DNA of 42,634 nucleotides from Pyxidicoccus fallax (GTDB taxonomy: Bacteria > Myxococcota > Myxococcia > Myxococcales > Myxococcaceae): contig NZ_JABBJJ010000073.1 in NCBI RefSeq assembly GCF_012933655.1, forward strand, positions 1 through 42,634, in the 5' to 3' direction. Below the pieces are notes generated by a model, which was not told the DNA's origin, made no database searches, and saw nothing but the letters and a program-made list of their open reading frames with translations. Shown in pieces: positions 1-8,676 of the stretch; the stretch's first letter is position 1; each line of letters starts with the position of its first letter. The position numbers were made by a program, and so were the translations under genes.

Positions 1-470
1 GGGGACACGGGCACCGGGGGCATGGCCCGTTGTTCGATCTGGGCCATCAGCTGCGAGAGGAAGTAGAACATCGCGCCATAGGCACGGCGCAGCTCGTCGT
101 CGGCCTCGCGTGGCAGCCGGGCGGGATAGAACCGCTTCACCAGCGAGAAGAACGAGGCCCGATACGCATCGATGCTCGCGTCCTCCGCGAGACCGAATAC
201 CTCATGCACCGGCTTGCCGCGCAGCGTGTCGATATGCGCGGCCAGCCGGCGGGCCTCCTGCCGCTCCTGTTCCAGTTGCTGGGCGTTGGCCGCCTCCTGG
301 AGGAGGGAGACCACTTCGGGGAAGGACTGGAGCGCGGCGAAGCTGCGCCCGTCCCGCGAGGCCTGGGTGAGTCCGCGCAACCGGCCCGACATCAGGAGGG
401 TGCGTAGAACATCGAGGCTGATGGGCCCCAGCACCCGGTTGTGTGCGTCGCTGATCCAATAGTCGGGCAT
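1..470 (-). CDS. GYF-like / J-like domain protein (partial, 3' end outside window)
   Basis: An open frame runs from an ATG at 470 to the window edge and starts MPDYWISDAH. The first ~55 residues have the pattern of a GYF_2/DUF4339-like module: W near the start, a GP turn, 'GRL', then 'DGRSF' and a proline before a leucine-rich end. A charged Gln/Glu-rich helix follows. The segment from about residue 85 (VHEVFGLAEDASIDAYRASF, then KRFYPARLP) resembles the degenerate J-domain region of myxobacterial regulatory proteins. No signal peptide is seen, so it is probably cytoplasmic. The domain names are tentative and the function is unknown. The Shine-Dalgarno sequence is not obvious. The antisense frame at 30-407 is a shadow of this gene. 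Confidence 0.7.
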   Translation of the reverse strand, partial: MPDYWISDAHNRVLGPISLDVLRTLLMSGRLRGLTQASRDGRSFAALQSFPEVVSLLQEAANAQQLEQERQEARRLAAHIDTLRGKPVHEVFGLAEDASIDAYRASFFSLVKRFYPARLPREADDELRRAYGAMFYFLSQLMAQIEQRAMPPVPVS

Positions 471-511
471 TCCATCACCGGTCGGAGCGCGAGGTGGGAT
501 GGGGACCTCCA

Positions 512-548
512 CAGGGCACCTGAAGGGTATTGAAGGTTCGGTGCCCTG
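512..548. terminator. Inverted repeat downstream of the carboxylesterase gene
   Basis: A perfect 9-bp stem, CAGGGCACC at 512-520 and GGTGCCCTG at 540-548, encloses a 19-nt loop. It lies about 90 bp past the esterase stop on the minus strand and 42 bp before the start of the next minus-strand gene. No T-run follows, so it could be a factor-independent terminator of a GC-rich genome, an RNA processing hairpin, or an operator for the downstream gene. Confidence 0.4.
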
Positions 549-638
549 CTGGATCTCCCACATGCGGCTCCCATGTTTGGAGCGGACCGGAGGGCCGTAC
601 GCCCTGCCAGGCTCAGTCGTCCAGGAGGACGGCTTCTA

Positions 639-2282
639 TCACGAGTGGCCCGCTGGAGTGGCAGGCTCCAGTGTGGGTTCGCGGCCTGGATACTCGCCCA
701 TTTCGGTCGCTTCGGTCTCCTCCGGAGCCTCACCCGAGAGCACCGCCTCCAGGATGGGATACATCAGGATGAACCGGTCGAGACGGGCTCTCCTGAAGTT
801 CTTCAGGACAGTGAGTTCCTCGTCCAGTTTCAGGGTGTTGTCCTTCGGCGCGAGGACCCCGTACTCATTCTTCGTCCACGCCACGCTTCCGCTGGGAGTG
901 CCGGTGTTCGCGAACGAGTACCAGTAGTCGACGGCCTTCTGGGACATCGCCCGGTCGTTGTCCGTGAAGACGTCCTTGCTCCCCACGAAGATGTCGCCCG
1001 TCCCCATGGTGTAGACGACCTCGTTTCCGTGAGCGACGCCGTAGGGGTTCTCCTCGCGGTCGGCCTCCGTGACGTAGCTGAAGTAGTAACGCCAGCTCGA
1101 CGACTTCTTCGAGTGTTGGTCGGAGATCCAGCGGGCCTGCATGGTGAACAGCATGTCGCGCAGCAGCAGGGGAGCGAAGCGCTTGTTGCTGTCGAGTTCC
1201 TTGGGGTTCACCTCCGGATCGTTGGCGTAGAGGCTCTTCAGCTCTTGCAGGACGGCCGCCGTGTCCTCGCCGGTGGAGCTGACGATCTTGGCCAGCACTT
1301 CGCTCGGCTCCATGTCGAAGGCCGCGAGCACGCTGGCTTCGTTGCTGGTGCTCCCGATGATCAGCGGCAGCACCTTCTGCTCACCATCCTTGAAGGATTG
1401 CCGGATCTTCTTCTTCAGCACCACGCCGTCGACCACGGGCACCGGAGCCAGCCCACCCACCGGAATCGGCTCTCCGTCCGGGCCATCCATCTCATTGGAG
1501 GAGAAGACCTTGGCCGGCACCTTCCGGAGCTCGGCCGCCGTGGCATTGGGGCCCAGCCCGAACAGCGCCGTCGCCACGGTGGTGCCCACCTCGATGGCCT
1601 TCTCCCGCGAATGCTCGGGAATCGCATACGGGCTCTGAGCGATGCCCTTGTGGAACAGCCCGTTCGCCAGTGGCGAGGCCATCAGGGCGAGCACGCTCAC
1701 TCCGCCCGCCGACTGGCCGAAGAGGGTCACGTTGTTCGGGTCGCCTCCGAACGCGGCGATGTTGCGCTGGACCCATTCCAGCGCCGCGATCTGGTCCAAG
1801 AGCCCGAAGTTCACCGGCCCCTTTCCCCCCGTCTCCGCCTCCAGGGCCGGATGCGCGAAGAAACCGAGATTGCCGAGGCGGTAGTTGAGGGCGACGACCA
1901 CGGCGCCCTTCCACGCCAGGGGCAAGCCGCTGAACATCGTGATGTGGGAGGCCCCGATCTTGAAGGCGCCGCCGTGGATCCACACCATGACCGGCTTGAG
2001 CTTCGAGGCGTCGACGCCGGACGTCCAGACGTTGAGGTACAGGCAGTCCTCGCTCTGGGCGCCCACGGGCTCGGAGCCATCCAGCGAGTCCTCATAGACG
2101 GGCTGGGGGCAGGCGGGTCCGAAGGTGTAGGCATTGCGTACGTCCGTCCAGGCGGTGACCTCCTGCGGCGGACGCCAGCGCAGGTCACCCACCGGCGGCG
2201 CCGCGTAGGGGATGCCCTTGAACACGTGAACGCGTTCCTCGGTGGTTCCTTTGATACGTCCCTTGTCTGTTTCGATGATCAT
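639..2282 (-). CDS. Type-B carboxylesterase (para-nitrobenzyl esterase family)
   Basis: The product is 547 aa, the usual length of the family, with the alpha/beta-hydrolase layout of type-B carboxylesterases and cholinesterase-like enzymes. It opens with the family signature KGIPYAAPP near residues 22-30. The oxyanion-hole HGG is at 103-105. The nucleophile is Ser191 in GQSAGG, the acid is Glu315 in STSNEAS, and the base is His418 in VAHGNE, so the triad is complete. No signal peptide is visible, so it is probably cytoplasmic and hydrolyses carboxylic esters of unknown identity. The start at 2282 has a strong purine-rich GGAGAGGAGAG just upstream. That ATG overlaps the TGA of a 71-codon upstream frame (ATGA), which suggests translational coupling. 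Confidence 0.93.
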   Translation of the reverse strand: MIIETDKGRIKGTTEERVHVFKGIPYAAPPVGDLRWRPPQEVTAWTDVRNAYTFGPACPQPVYEDSLDGSEPVGAQSEDCLYLNVWTSGVDASKLKPVMVWIHGGAFKIGASHITMFSGLPLAWKGAVVVALNYRLGNLGFFAHPALEAETGGKGPVNFGLLDQIAALEWVQRNIAAFGGDPNNVTLFGQSAGGVSVLALMASPLANGLFHKGIAQSPYAIPEHSREKAIEVGTTVATALFGLGPNATAAELRKVPAKVFSSNEMDGPDGEPIPVGGLAPVPVVDGVVLKKKIRQSFKDGEQKVLPLIIGSTSNEASVLAAFDMEPSEVLAKIVSSTGEDTAAVLQELKSLYANDPEVNPKELDSNKRFAPLLLRDMLFTMQARWISDQHSKKSSSWRYYFSYVTEADREENPYGVAHGNEVVYTMGTGDIFVGSKDVFTDNDRAMSQKAVDYWYSFANTGTPSGSVAWTKNEYGVLAPKDNTLKLDEELTVLKNFRRARLDRFILMYPILEAVLSGEAPEETEATEMGEYPGREPTLEPATPAGHS

Positions 2283-2494
2283 CGTCTCTCCTCTCCTGCG
2301 TCTGCGAACCCGGCGCGGGCCTGGGCAAACGGCACAGGCCGCGCGCCACTCCCACCTGGCGGCATCCCCGCGTCGTCCGAGCCGGGCATCAGCGCCGGCG
2401 GCCGCCCGTCCATCCCCGCCAGTGCCCCCATGGATGGGAGTTCAATTCCATATCGCCCGTTCTCGACGAGTTGTTTGTCCATGAGGACCCCCAT
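2279..2494 (-). CDS. Candidate small ORF translationally coupled to the esterase
   Basis: This 71-codon frame (66 or 67 codons from the second ATG at 2482) ends in a TGA that overlaps the esterase ATG by the ATGA arrangement typical of coupled genes. Third codon positions are mostly G or C, and the frame has no stops in an otherwise gene-free gap. The product begins MDKQLVENGRYGIELPS and continues with a Gly/Pro/Ala-rich tail. It has no recognised domain, signal peptide or membrane segment. It could be a small regulatory or leader peptide, or simply a frame open by chance at high G+C. Confidence 0.35.
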   Translation of the reverse strand: MGVLMDKQLVENGRYGIELPSMGALAGMDGRPPALMPGSDDAGMPPGGSGARPVPFAQARAGFADAGEERR

Positions 2495-2887
2495 GGGTTT
2501 GCGAGACGGGAGGCCAGGGCGTGATGCCCTTCGCGGTGGACTGGAATCTCGGACGGGCGCGTGGCCGCGGCATCTGCTTCCCGGGTTGGGAGCACTGACA
2601 GGCGCCGGATAGAGAGCTGGGCCGCATCGGCATGCCTGCTTCGGCCGGGGTGGAAGAGTGCGGGAGGGGCTGCCTTCTCGGATTGCGCGGCCCTGGTACT
2701 CAGCCGCCGGAAAGCGTCGGTTGTGGCCGCCTGTCCGGCCAACAGGGTCCGCCGAGGTGGATGAAGGTCTTCACCCCGACAAGCGGGACCCGGGCGTCGC
2801 TCAAGCAGGTTTCGCTCGCCAGGCCGCCCGAGGGAAGCTCAGCGGATGCGCCGGGCGGAGGCCCGTGGGCAGCGAATGGAGGACCTC
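2495..2887. other. Gap with no supported gene
   Basis: This stretch lies between the minus-strand esterase unit and the plus-strand deaminase and so must hold two divergent promoters. Frames here give proline/arginine-rich translations without domains, and I see no RNA gene or clear repeat. The deaminase ribosome-binding site GGAGG is at 2878-2882. Confidence 0.5.
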
Positions 2888-3355
2888 ATGTCATCGCCAA
2901 TGGATCACCTTCTCGAAGCAATCGCGCTCGCGCGCGACAACGTCCGACGCGGCGGGCGGCCGTTCGGTGCCGTCGTCGTCAAGGACGGCAAGATCGTCGC
3001 GCGGGGTGTCAACGAGATGCTGGCCACCCACGATCCGACCGCCCACGCGGAGCTCCTCGCGCTTCGCGCCGCGGGCCGGGCGCTTGGTACCCCACGTCTC
3101 GAGGGCTGCGCGGTCTACGCGAGCGGACATCCCTGCCCGATGTGCCTCGCGGCCATGCGCATGGCCGGCATCGAGCAGGTCGCGTTCGCCTACTCCAACG
3201 AGGATGGTGAGCCCTATGGCCTGTCGACCGCCGCGGTCTACGCGGAGCTGGCGAAGCCGTTCGCGCAACAGGCCATGAAGCTCGTTCACATGCCGGTTCA
3301 TCCCGGGGGACCGGTGGAGCTCTACGAGCTTTGGAGGGCGGCCTCGAGCGGGTAG
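2888..3355 (+). CDS. Nucleoside/guanine deaminase family protein (CDA fold)
   Basis: The product is 155 aa with both zinc-binding motifs of the cytidine/deoxycytidylate deaminase superfamily: TAHAEL (His53, catalytic Glu55) and HPCPMC (Cys83, Cys86). 'GRPFGAVVVKDGKIVARGVN' is the typical N-terminal strand of guanine-deaminase-like and TadA-like members. The conserved NEDGEPYGL after the second motif favours the small-molecule nucleoside deaminases over tRNA editing TadA. It would deaminate a purine or cytosine base or nucleoside in salvage. I chose ATG 2888 because GGAGG sits 5 nt upstream. An ATG 42 bp earlier is in frame but has no such site. Confidence 0.88.
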   Translation: MSSPMDHLLEAIALARDNVRRGGRPFGAVVVKDGKIVARGVNEMLATHDPTAHAELLALRAAGRALGTPRLEGCAVYASGHPCPMCLAAMRMAGIEQVAFAYSNEDGEPYGLSTAAVYAELAKPFAQQAMKLVHMPVHPGGPVELYELWRAASSG

Positions 3356-3462
3356 GGGCCGGAAGGCTCGACCGCGGGGGCAGGGGAGATGGCTCGGCGC
3401 GTGTATTTGGAACGCCAACCGGACCGGGACATGATTTACTGTTATGTCCTGGAGGACGAGCC

Positions 3463-5478
3463 TTGATTAGGAAATTCATCACGATGGGGAGTTGGGCCCT
3501 GGCCCTGGTGCTGGGCGGCTGTGACGGAGCGACGGGCGCCCCTTCTGGGGACGCACCGCGGAGCGAGTCGGTCTCGGCGCTGGAGGACGGGCTCCTCAAT
3601 GTCACGCTCCACAAGCCCGCGACGGCGTCCCACATCCAGCAGGACCCATACTTCCCGCCGGAGAAGGCGGTGGACGGCAACATCACCGCGGATGACTCTC
3701 GCTGGTGTCCGGGCCCCTACGTCAGCGGCCCGCGCTACCTGGACATCGACCTCCAGGGCACGTTCGACCTGCACCGCGCGGAGTTGTACACAGGCTTCCG
3801 GGAAGAGCGCGCCATCGCGAGCTGGGACCTGCTCTACGACGACGGCACCGGCTGGAAGCCCATTCCCGGCGCCGTCATGACGGGCAACACGAGCGTCGCG
3901 GTCTCCACGACCTTCACCCAGGTGGTGCGGGGCCAGCGCGTGCGCTTCCTGTGCAATGAGCCCATCCACGAGAACTGCCGCGTCAAGGAGGTCTGGGTCT
4001 TTGGTGCGCCCGTGGGCCCTGGCACGAACCAGCCACCCGTCGCCAACGCCGGAGCGGACCAGGGCGTGACGCTGCCGTCTCCGGGCATCACCCTCATGGG
4101 CTCGGGCTCGGACGTGGATGGCCACATCGTCTCCTATGCCTGGACGCAGGTGAGCGGCCCCACCGCCACGCTCAGCGGCGTCAGTACTCCAGCGCTCTCC
4201 GTCAGCGGCATTTCCGCCGGCACGCTCGTCTTCCGCCTCACCGTCACCGATGACGATGGCGCGACCCACTCCGATGACGTGACGGTGACGGCCACCAGCA
4301 CCACCGCGCTCACCAACGTGGCCCTCTCCAAGCCAGCCACCGCCATGCACGTCAACGGGACCCATGTCGCCTCGCGCGCCGTCGACGGCGACGTCGCGAC
4401 GCGCTGGGAGTCCGCCTACAACGACCGGCCGGGCACGTACCTCGACGTGGACCTCCAGGGCGCCTACGAGCTGCACAGCGCCGAGGTGCACCTGTCCTTC
4501 TCGGCGACCTCCTCCGCCGCCATGAAGAACTTCGACCTCCAGGCGTGGGACGGCGGCTGCTGGAAGACGATTCCCGGCGCGTCGGTGCGCAACAACCCCA
4601 CGACCCAGACGCTCAAGAGCGTGAGCTTCACCGCGCCCGTCGTGGCCACGCGGGTGCGGCTGCTCTGCCTGGACAGTGTCACCACGGGCGAGTACTGCCT
4701 CGTGCGCGAGCTGAAGGTGCAGGGCCGGCCCGCTCCGGCGCCCACCGGCGCGATGTCCTGCGCGGCCGGGGAGCAGGTGCCCGTGCGCAACTCGCGCTAC
4801 TCCTACGCCGCGTTCCTGCCGGCCGGCTACAACGCGGACCGCAACGCGAAGTGGCCCCTCATCATCTCCCTGCATGGCATTGGCGGCGTCACGCTCACCG
4901 ATGACCACTCGGCCGTGGCCAGCAATGCCGAGGGGCTTGCCTGGAACCTGCTCTCCCCCAGCTTCCGCGCGGGTTTCGGCGCCATCGCCGTGTCTCCCCA
5001 CTACTGGAAGGCCAGCCCGAGCGGCCAGGCGTGGTTCAACATGCCCAGGGTCATGGGGCTGCTGGAGGACCTGAAGCGGGACTACCTGGTGGACACCGAC
5101 CGCGTCTACTTCACGGGCTTCAGCGGCGGCGCCAACTCGCTCTACGAGGCGGATGGGATTCCCGCTCACGTGTCGAAGGTCGCGGCTTTCGTCCCCATCG
5201 CCGCCACCCTCACGCCCGCCAACGTCTCCAACATCTGCAACCTGCGCACGCTCCCCATCTGGCCCTTCCATGGGGGCGCGGACAGCTCGTCCCTGCCCGA
5301 CAAGTCCACGAGCCTCAAGATGAAGCTGGAGACGCAGTGCGGTGGCACCACCAGCGCCATGCTGAACCCCACCGTCTATCCCAACGTGGGCCACTCCTCC
5401 ACGCTGTGGCGGACGGCCTATGGGACTCCGGCCCTCTGGGACTGGCTCCTCCAGCAGCGCATCAGTCAGCGGAACTGA
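3463..5478 (+). CDS. Lipoprotein: discoidin-PKD-discoidin domains plus C-terminal esterase
   Basis: The product is 671 aa starting at TTG 3463, with GGAGGA 6 nt upstream; the next ATG (3484) would cut the signal peptide. Signal peptide and lipobox LGGC give a lipidated Cys20. Residues ~46-185 and ~284-420 are two F5/8 type C-like (discoidin) modules, each starting with a 'LNVTLHKPATAS'/'TNVALSKPATAM' motif. Residues ~189-276 form a PKD domain (PPVANAGADQ, SDVDGHIVSYAWTQ). The C-terminal ~240 residues are an alpha/beta hydrolase of the PHB-depolymerase/feruloyl-esterase type: LHGIGG oxyanion loop, Ser554 in GFSGG, Asp607, His644. It is probably a surface enzyme that binds glycans through the discoidin modules and cleaves ester bonds in polymers. 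Confidence 0.88.
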   Translation: MIRKFITMGSWALALVLGGCDGATGAPSGDAPRSESVSALEDGLLNVTLHKPATASHIQQDPYFPPEKAVDGNITADDSRWCPGPYVSGPRYLDIDLQGTFDLHRAELYTGFREERAIASWDLLYDDGTGWKPIPGAVMTGNTSVAVSTTFTQVVRGQRVRFLCNEPIHENCRVKEVWVFGAPVGPGTNQPPVANAGADQGVTLPSPGITLMGSGSDVDGHIVSYAWTQVSGPTATLSGVSTPALSVSGISAGTLVFRLTVTDDDGATHSDDVTVTATSTTALTNVALSKPATAMHVNGTHVASRAVDGDVATRWESAYNDRPGTYLDVDLQGAYELHSAEVHLSFSATSSAAMKNFDLQAWDGGCWKTIPGASVRNNPTTQTLKSVSFTAPVVATRVRLLCLDSVTTGEYCLVRELKVQGRPAPAPTGAMSCAAGEQVPVRNSRYSYAAFLPAGYNADRNAKWPLIISLHGIGGVTLTDDHSAVASNAEGLAWNLLSPSFRAGFGAIAVSPHYWKASPSGQAWFNMPRVMGLLEDLKRDYLVDTDRVYFTGFSGGANSLYEADGIPAHVSKVAAFVPIAATLTPANVSNICNLRTLPIWPFHGGADSSSLPDKSTSLKMKLETQCGGTTSAMLNPTVYPNVGHSSTLWRTAYGTPALWDWLLQQRISQRN

Positions 5479-5670
5479 CTGTGCGCCTCCGTGCCTTCGA
5501 GCGGGATATCTGCCTCATGCCCTGTCCCACGCTCGTGGGCTCGGAGCAGGTAGGCCAGTGACGGTGGACCGGCGCGCGGGTGGGCAGCCTGCCTGCCTGC
5601 GCGCCGATCAGACGGGTGGAGCTCACGTCCCCGGTGAATAGCCGCACCGGCGGCCCCGTCGGGCGGAGCA

Positions 5671-6390
5671 ATGCTCCGTCACGTCCTCGTGGTCGCCGTA
5701 GCAGTGCTCACGTCGGTGTCTCACGGCAGCGCCCACGCCGCCGCGCGCGCCGAGGCTCCCGTGTCCGCTCGGGCAGCCGTCAGGCAGGCGTCACCCGCCT
5801 CGAAGAAGAAGGCCGCCCCGAAGCGCAAGGCGGTGTCCCGCCCGCAGGTGGGCCAGCGCATCGCTGGCAGGGCCGCCGGCCTCGTCGGTGTCGCGTCCCT
5901 GAGGACCGTGAGCGACACCGTGCCCGACGACTGCACCGGGCTGGTGCGACTGGCGTACTCCAGCGCCGGCATCGACCTCATGGCTCCCGTCCCCGGCCGC
6001 CGGGGCGAGAATGGCGTCACCCATATCTATCGCGCCGTGCGTCGCCGGGGAGCCCTCCACCGCACGAAACCGCGCCCGGGAGACCTCGTCTTCTTCCGCG
6101 AGACGTATGACAGGGACCGCGACGGGCGCCGTGATGACGGCCTCACCCACGTCGGCGTCGTCGAGCACGTCTCCGCCGGAGGACTCGTCACCTTCATCCA
6201 CCGTGGCGGCAAGGGCGTTGCCCGCTCGCGCATGCACCTGCGCTGGCCCACCACCCACCGCGCCCGCACTCGCCGCGTGGTGCTCAACGACTACCTCCGC
6301 CGGGCTTCCCGCGAGCACCGCGCCTATGTCACCGGAGAGCTCTTCGCCGGCTTCGCCTCTCCGGAAGCGCTCGCTCCGTCCTCGCGGTGA
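5671..6390 (+). CDS. Secreted NlpC/P60-like peptidoglycan hydrolase
   Basis: The product is 239 aa. An N-terminal signal peptide (residues 1-24) is followed by a basic Ala/Lys linker (40-60). The catalytic domain shows Cys88 in DDCTGLVR, 'RPGDLVFF' before the second motif, and His160 in LTHVGVVEH. This is the Cys-His order of NlpC/P60 cysteine peptidases that cut peptide stems of cell-wall muropeptides. An insert with several Asp/Arg residues (DRDRDGRRDD, ~147-156) precedes the His. The protein probably acts in the periplasm or on prey walls. The upstream gap of 192 bp holds no gene. Confidence 0.85.
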   Translation: MLRHVLVVAVAVLTSVSHGSAHAAARAEAPVSARAAVRQASPASKKKAAPKRKAVSRPQVGQRIAGRAAGLVGVASLRTVSDTVPDDCTGLVRLAYSSAGIDLMAPVPGRRGENGVTHIYRAVRRRGALHRTKPRPGDLVFFRETYDRDRDGRRDDGLTHVGVVEHVSAGGLVTFIHRGGKGVARSRMHLRWPTTHRARTRRVVLNDYLRRASREHRAYVTGELFAGFASPEALAPSSR

Positions 6391-6422
6391 CGACTTGCAC
6401 GGGCGGGGTAACGCCTCGCGGC

Positions 6423-8495
6423 TCACTCACCGCATATCTGGTGGTGCTGTTGTTTCATCACGACGGTCCAGCGTGCGCCCTCGAGGTCCTCGGACCACGT
6501 GGTGGGAGCGTCCATGTGCCGGCGGAAGACGCTGTTGCTGAGCTTCTCCTCTCCCTGCTGGAGTCGCTGGATTGCATCCTGTGCGTCACCCAGGGTGACA
6601 CCGAAGGTCTGGGGGGCGAAGGTGTCCAGCGCAATCCACACCACCGTCGTCGATGAAGGGCGCAGAGGTCCCAGTGGGACGCGTGCCAGCCGAAGCCCCG
6701 GCGAGGGCTCCGTCGGAAACGGTTCCGTCTGCCACCCGACGGAGCCGCCAATGGTGTGGAAGGGGCCCGGGAGCCGGGCCACGTACAGCCCCCCTTGGAG
6801 GGAGAGCGCGGCGGCCCGGCGGTTGCGGAGCACCAGCCTGAGGCGCGGCGTCTTCAGGGGGCGCAGGAGGCGCTCCTGGGCGGCCATCTCTCGATTGTAG
6901 TCGCGCTCGAACTTCGCTCCCCAGCACGAGCCGGGCAGCTTGGGGAGCTCGACCTGATGCACGCACAGCGCGCCGGTCCGGGGCTCCTTGGCGAAGACCT
7001 CATCCGTCACGATGCGGGCCTTGCGGGCGTCGCCCTGGCAGCCGGCGAGGAGCTGCACGTCGAAGGTGATGGCGGGCCCCTCCAGGTCCCGGAGCGCGGC
7101 GGCGGTCTCCACCGCCAGTCTGGGCTCGCGTAGTGAGACGGCGTGGGTCAGCAGCTCCTTGCCCAGCGCGGCGTTGGCGGGGGAGAGGGCCCACGCGGTG
7201 GCGAGCAGCGCCGCGGCCTGCTCGTGCGGCACCCCGGGGCTGCGGGCCGCGGATGCCAGCGCCGCCGCGTCCGGGGCGGTGGTCGTCAGCAGCGTCCGCT
7301 CGATGAAGCCCGTGGCTTCGTTCGGGTCTGGGGCCTGTGTCTCGGGAGGCGTGCCGGTCGCCTGGGCCTGGGCTTCGGGAGATGTTCCCGCGTCAGGGGA
7401 TGGCGCTTCGGCGGGAGTGCCGTCGCTCCGCGCCTGGGCATCGGCGGGCGTGCCGGCGTCCGGGTCGGTCTCGACGAGGGTGGGCGTCACGCCCGCGTCG
7501 GCCGTGCCCTCCGGCGGTGGCGGCGCGTCCTTGGCATTCGGCAGGTCGTCCCACGCCAGCATCACATCGCTGCTCGGCTCCACCAGCGCGCCACGCTCCA
7601 CGGCGACCTCGGCCCAATCTCCCTTGACCGAGAGGACGCGCACGGGCGTACCCGCCGCGAGGCCGCCCAGGGCCGCGCCATTGGACGCGCCGCGCGCACG
7701 CAACGACGCGAGCGCGGTGGACACGAACGCTGGCCCGGAGGCTGCTGGAGGTTCGGTGGAGCGCAGCGGCGGGGCGCCGGTTCCGCCCGGAGGAGGGATT
7801 CCCTCTGGACCCTCCAGGCGCGGGTTTCCCGTGTGCACATCCATCCAGTAGCGCAGGGCGTCCAGCGCCGCCGAATCACCCGCCGCGGGCGCCTGCTTCC
7901 CGAATGCCGTCGCCGCGACGCTGACCCAGCGGCGCGCGGCCACGAAGTCCACCGCCCCCAGCGCCTGGAACACCTCGGTGAGCACGCTCTTGGAGTCTGG
8001 CTTGGAGGGGGACAGTCCCGCGCGTGAGGCCCGGGCGAAGGGACGCCCGTCGCGGAGGAGCGCGGCCTGGTCTGTGGGGAGCCACGGTGCGTCCAGGCGG
8101 GCCACCACCTCCGTGCCGAAGGTCAGCGTCTCGAGCGGCTGCCCGTCCGCGCCGCTCGTATCGAGCGAAGGTGCGGTCACCCACATCGGCGTGCCCGTCA
8201 TGGGGAAGGGCTCGACGTCGGCGGCCCGGATGAAGCACCGCTCGCAGCCGGGAGCGCCCTCGATGCGCAGGAACTCCGCCGAGCCGAAGCGCGGACGCGA
8301 GGCCTTCAACGGCTCTCCGAAGGCCGCCTGCCGCACGACCGCGGCCCCCTCCGAGTTGTCGGCCAGCAGCGGCGCCGCCCGCACCGCGACGACGTCGGTG
8401 GGGGCCTGCCAGCAGCCTGCGAGAAGGCCCAGCAGGGCGAGGACCTGGAGCGCCTTGGGGGCAGCGGGGCTCCAGGAGACGGGGAACGCGGTCAT
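6423..8495 (-). CDS. Lipoprotein with SH3-like segments and Pro/Ala linker
   Basis: The product is 690 aa from ATG 8495. Lipobox LLAGC gives lipidated Cys28. Two stretches resemble bacterial SH3 modules: one soon after the signal ('VVAVRAAPLLADNSEGA') and one near residue 270 ('LASLRARGASN...GTPVRVLSVKGDWAEV'). A long linker rich in Thr/Pro/Asp/Ala (~330-400) follows. The C-terminal half is a soluble domain that I do not recognise. It contains several Cys residues (LLAGC, GALCVHQ, GSCWGAK). It is divergent from the TonB-dependent receptor gene, with 181 bp between them. The antisense and longer frames that overlap this region are shadows. Confidence 0.8.
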   Translation of the reverse strand: MTAFPVSWSPAAPKALQVLALLGLLAGCWQAPTDVVAVRAAPLLADNSEGAAVVRQAAFGEPLKASRPRFGSAEFLRIEGAPGCERCFIRAADVEPFPMTGTPMWVTAPSLDTSGADGQPLETLTFGTEVVARLDAPWLPTDQAALLRDGRPFARASRAGLSPSKPDSKSVLTEVFQALGAVDFVAARRWVSVAATAFGKQAPAAGDSAALDALRYWMDVHTGNPRLEGPEGIPPPGGTGAPPLRSTEPPAASGPAFVSTALASLRARGASNGAALGGLAAGTPVRVLSVKGDWAEVAVERGALVEPSSDVMLAWDDLPNAKDAPPPPEGTADAGVTPTLVETDPDAGTPADAQARSDGTPAEAPSPDAGTSPEAQAQATGTPPETQAPDPNEATGFIERTLLTTTAPDAAALASAARSPGVPHEQAAALLATAWALSPANAALGKELLTHAVSLREPRLAVETAAALRDLEGPAITFDVQLLAGCQGDARKARIVTDEVFAKEPRTGALCVHQVELPKLPGSCWGAKFERDYNREMAAQERLLRPLKTPRLRLVLRNRRAAALSLQGGLYVARLPGPFHTIGGSVGWQTEPFPTEPSPGLRLARVPLGPLRPSSTTVVWIALDTFAPQTFGVTLGDAQDAIQRLQQGEEKLSNSVFRRHMDAPTTWSEDLEGARWTVVMKQQHHQICGE

Positions 8496-8676
8496 GGTCG
8501 AGGCGCAATCTACCGCCGGGAGCAGTCGGGCTGAAGGAACCCCGGGTCGCGCCGGCCGGGTGGGGGATTTTTGGGACAACGCGCGGGTCGGGCCCTCTTG
8601 GGCTGGGATTATTTCCACCCCACGAAGCGCACCGGCCGGAGCGCATGTCTCGCGAGCCTGGGCGTTGGTACCCAAG
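8496..8676. promoter_or_regulatory. Divergent promoter region between lipoprotein and receptor
   Basis: These 181 bp separate two genes read in opposite directions and must hold both promoters. The segment around 8568-8615 is the only AT-richer part (TTTTTGGGACA..., GGGATTATTTCC). I cannot assign -35 and -10 boxes with confidence. No clear Shine-Dalgarno sequence precedes the receptor ATG at 8677. Confidence 0.3.

Noticed and set aside
573..2612. A 679-codon plus-strand frame antisense to the esterase
   Set aside because: Its translation is Arg/Gly/His-rich without domains, while the minus strand gives a complete esterase with its catalytic triad. High G+C opens antisense frames.
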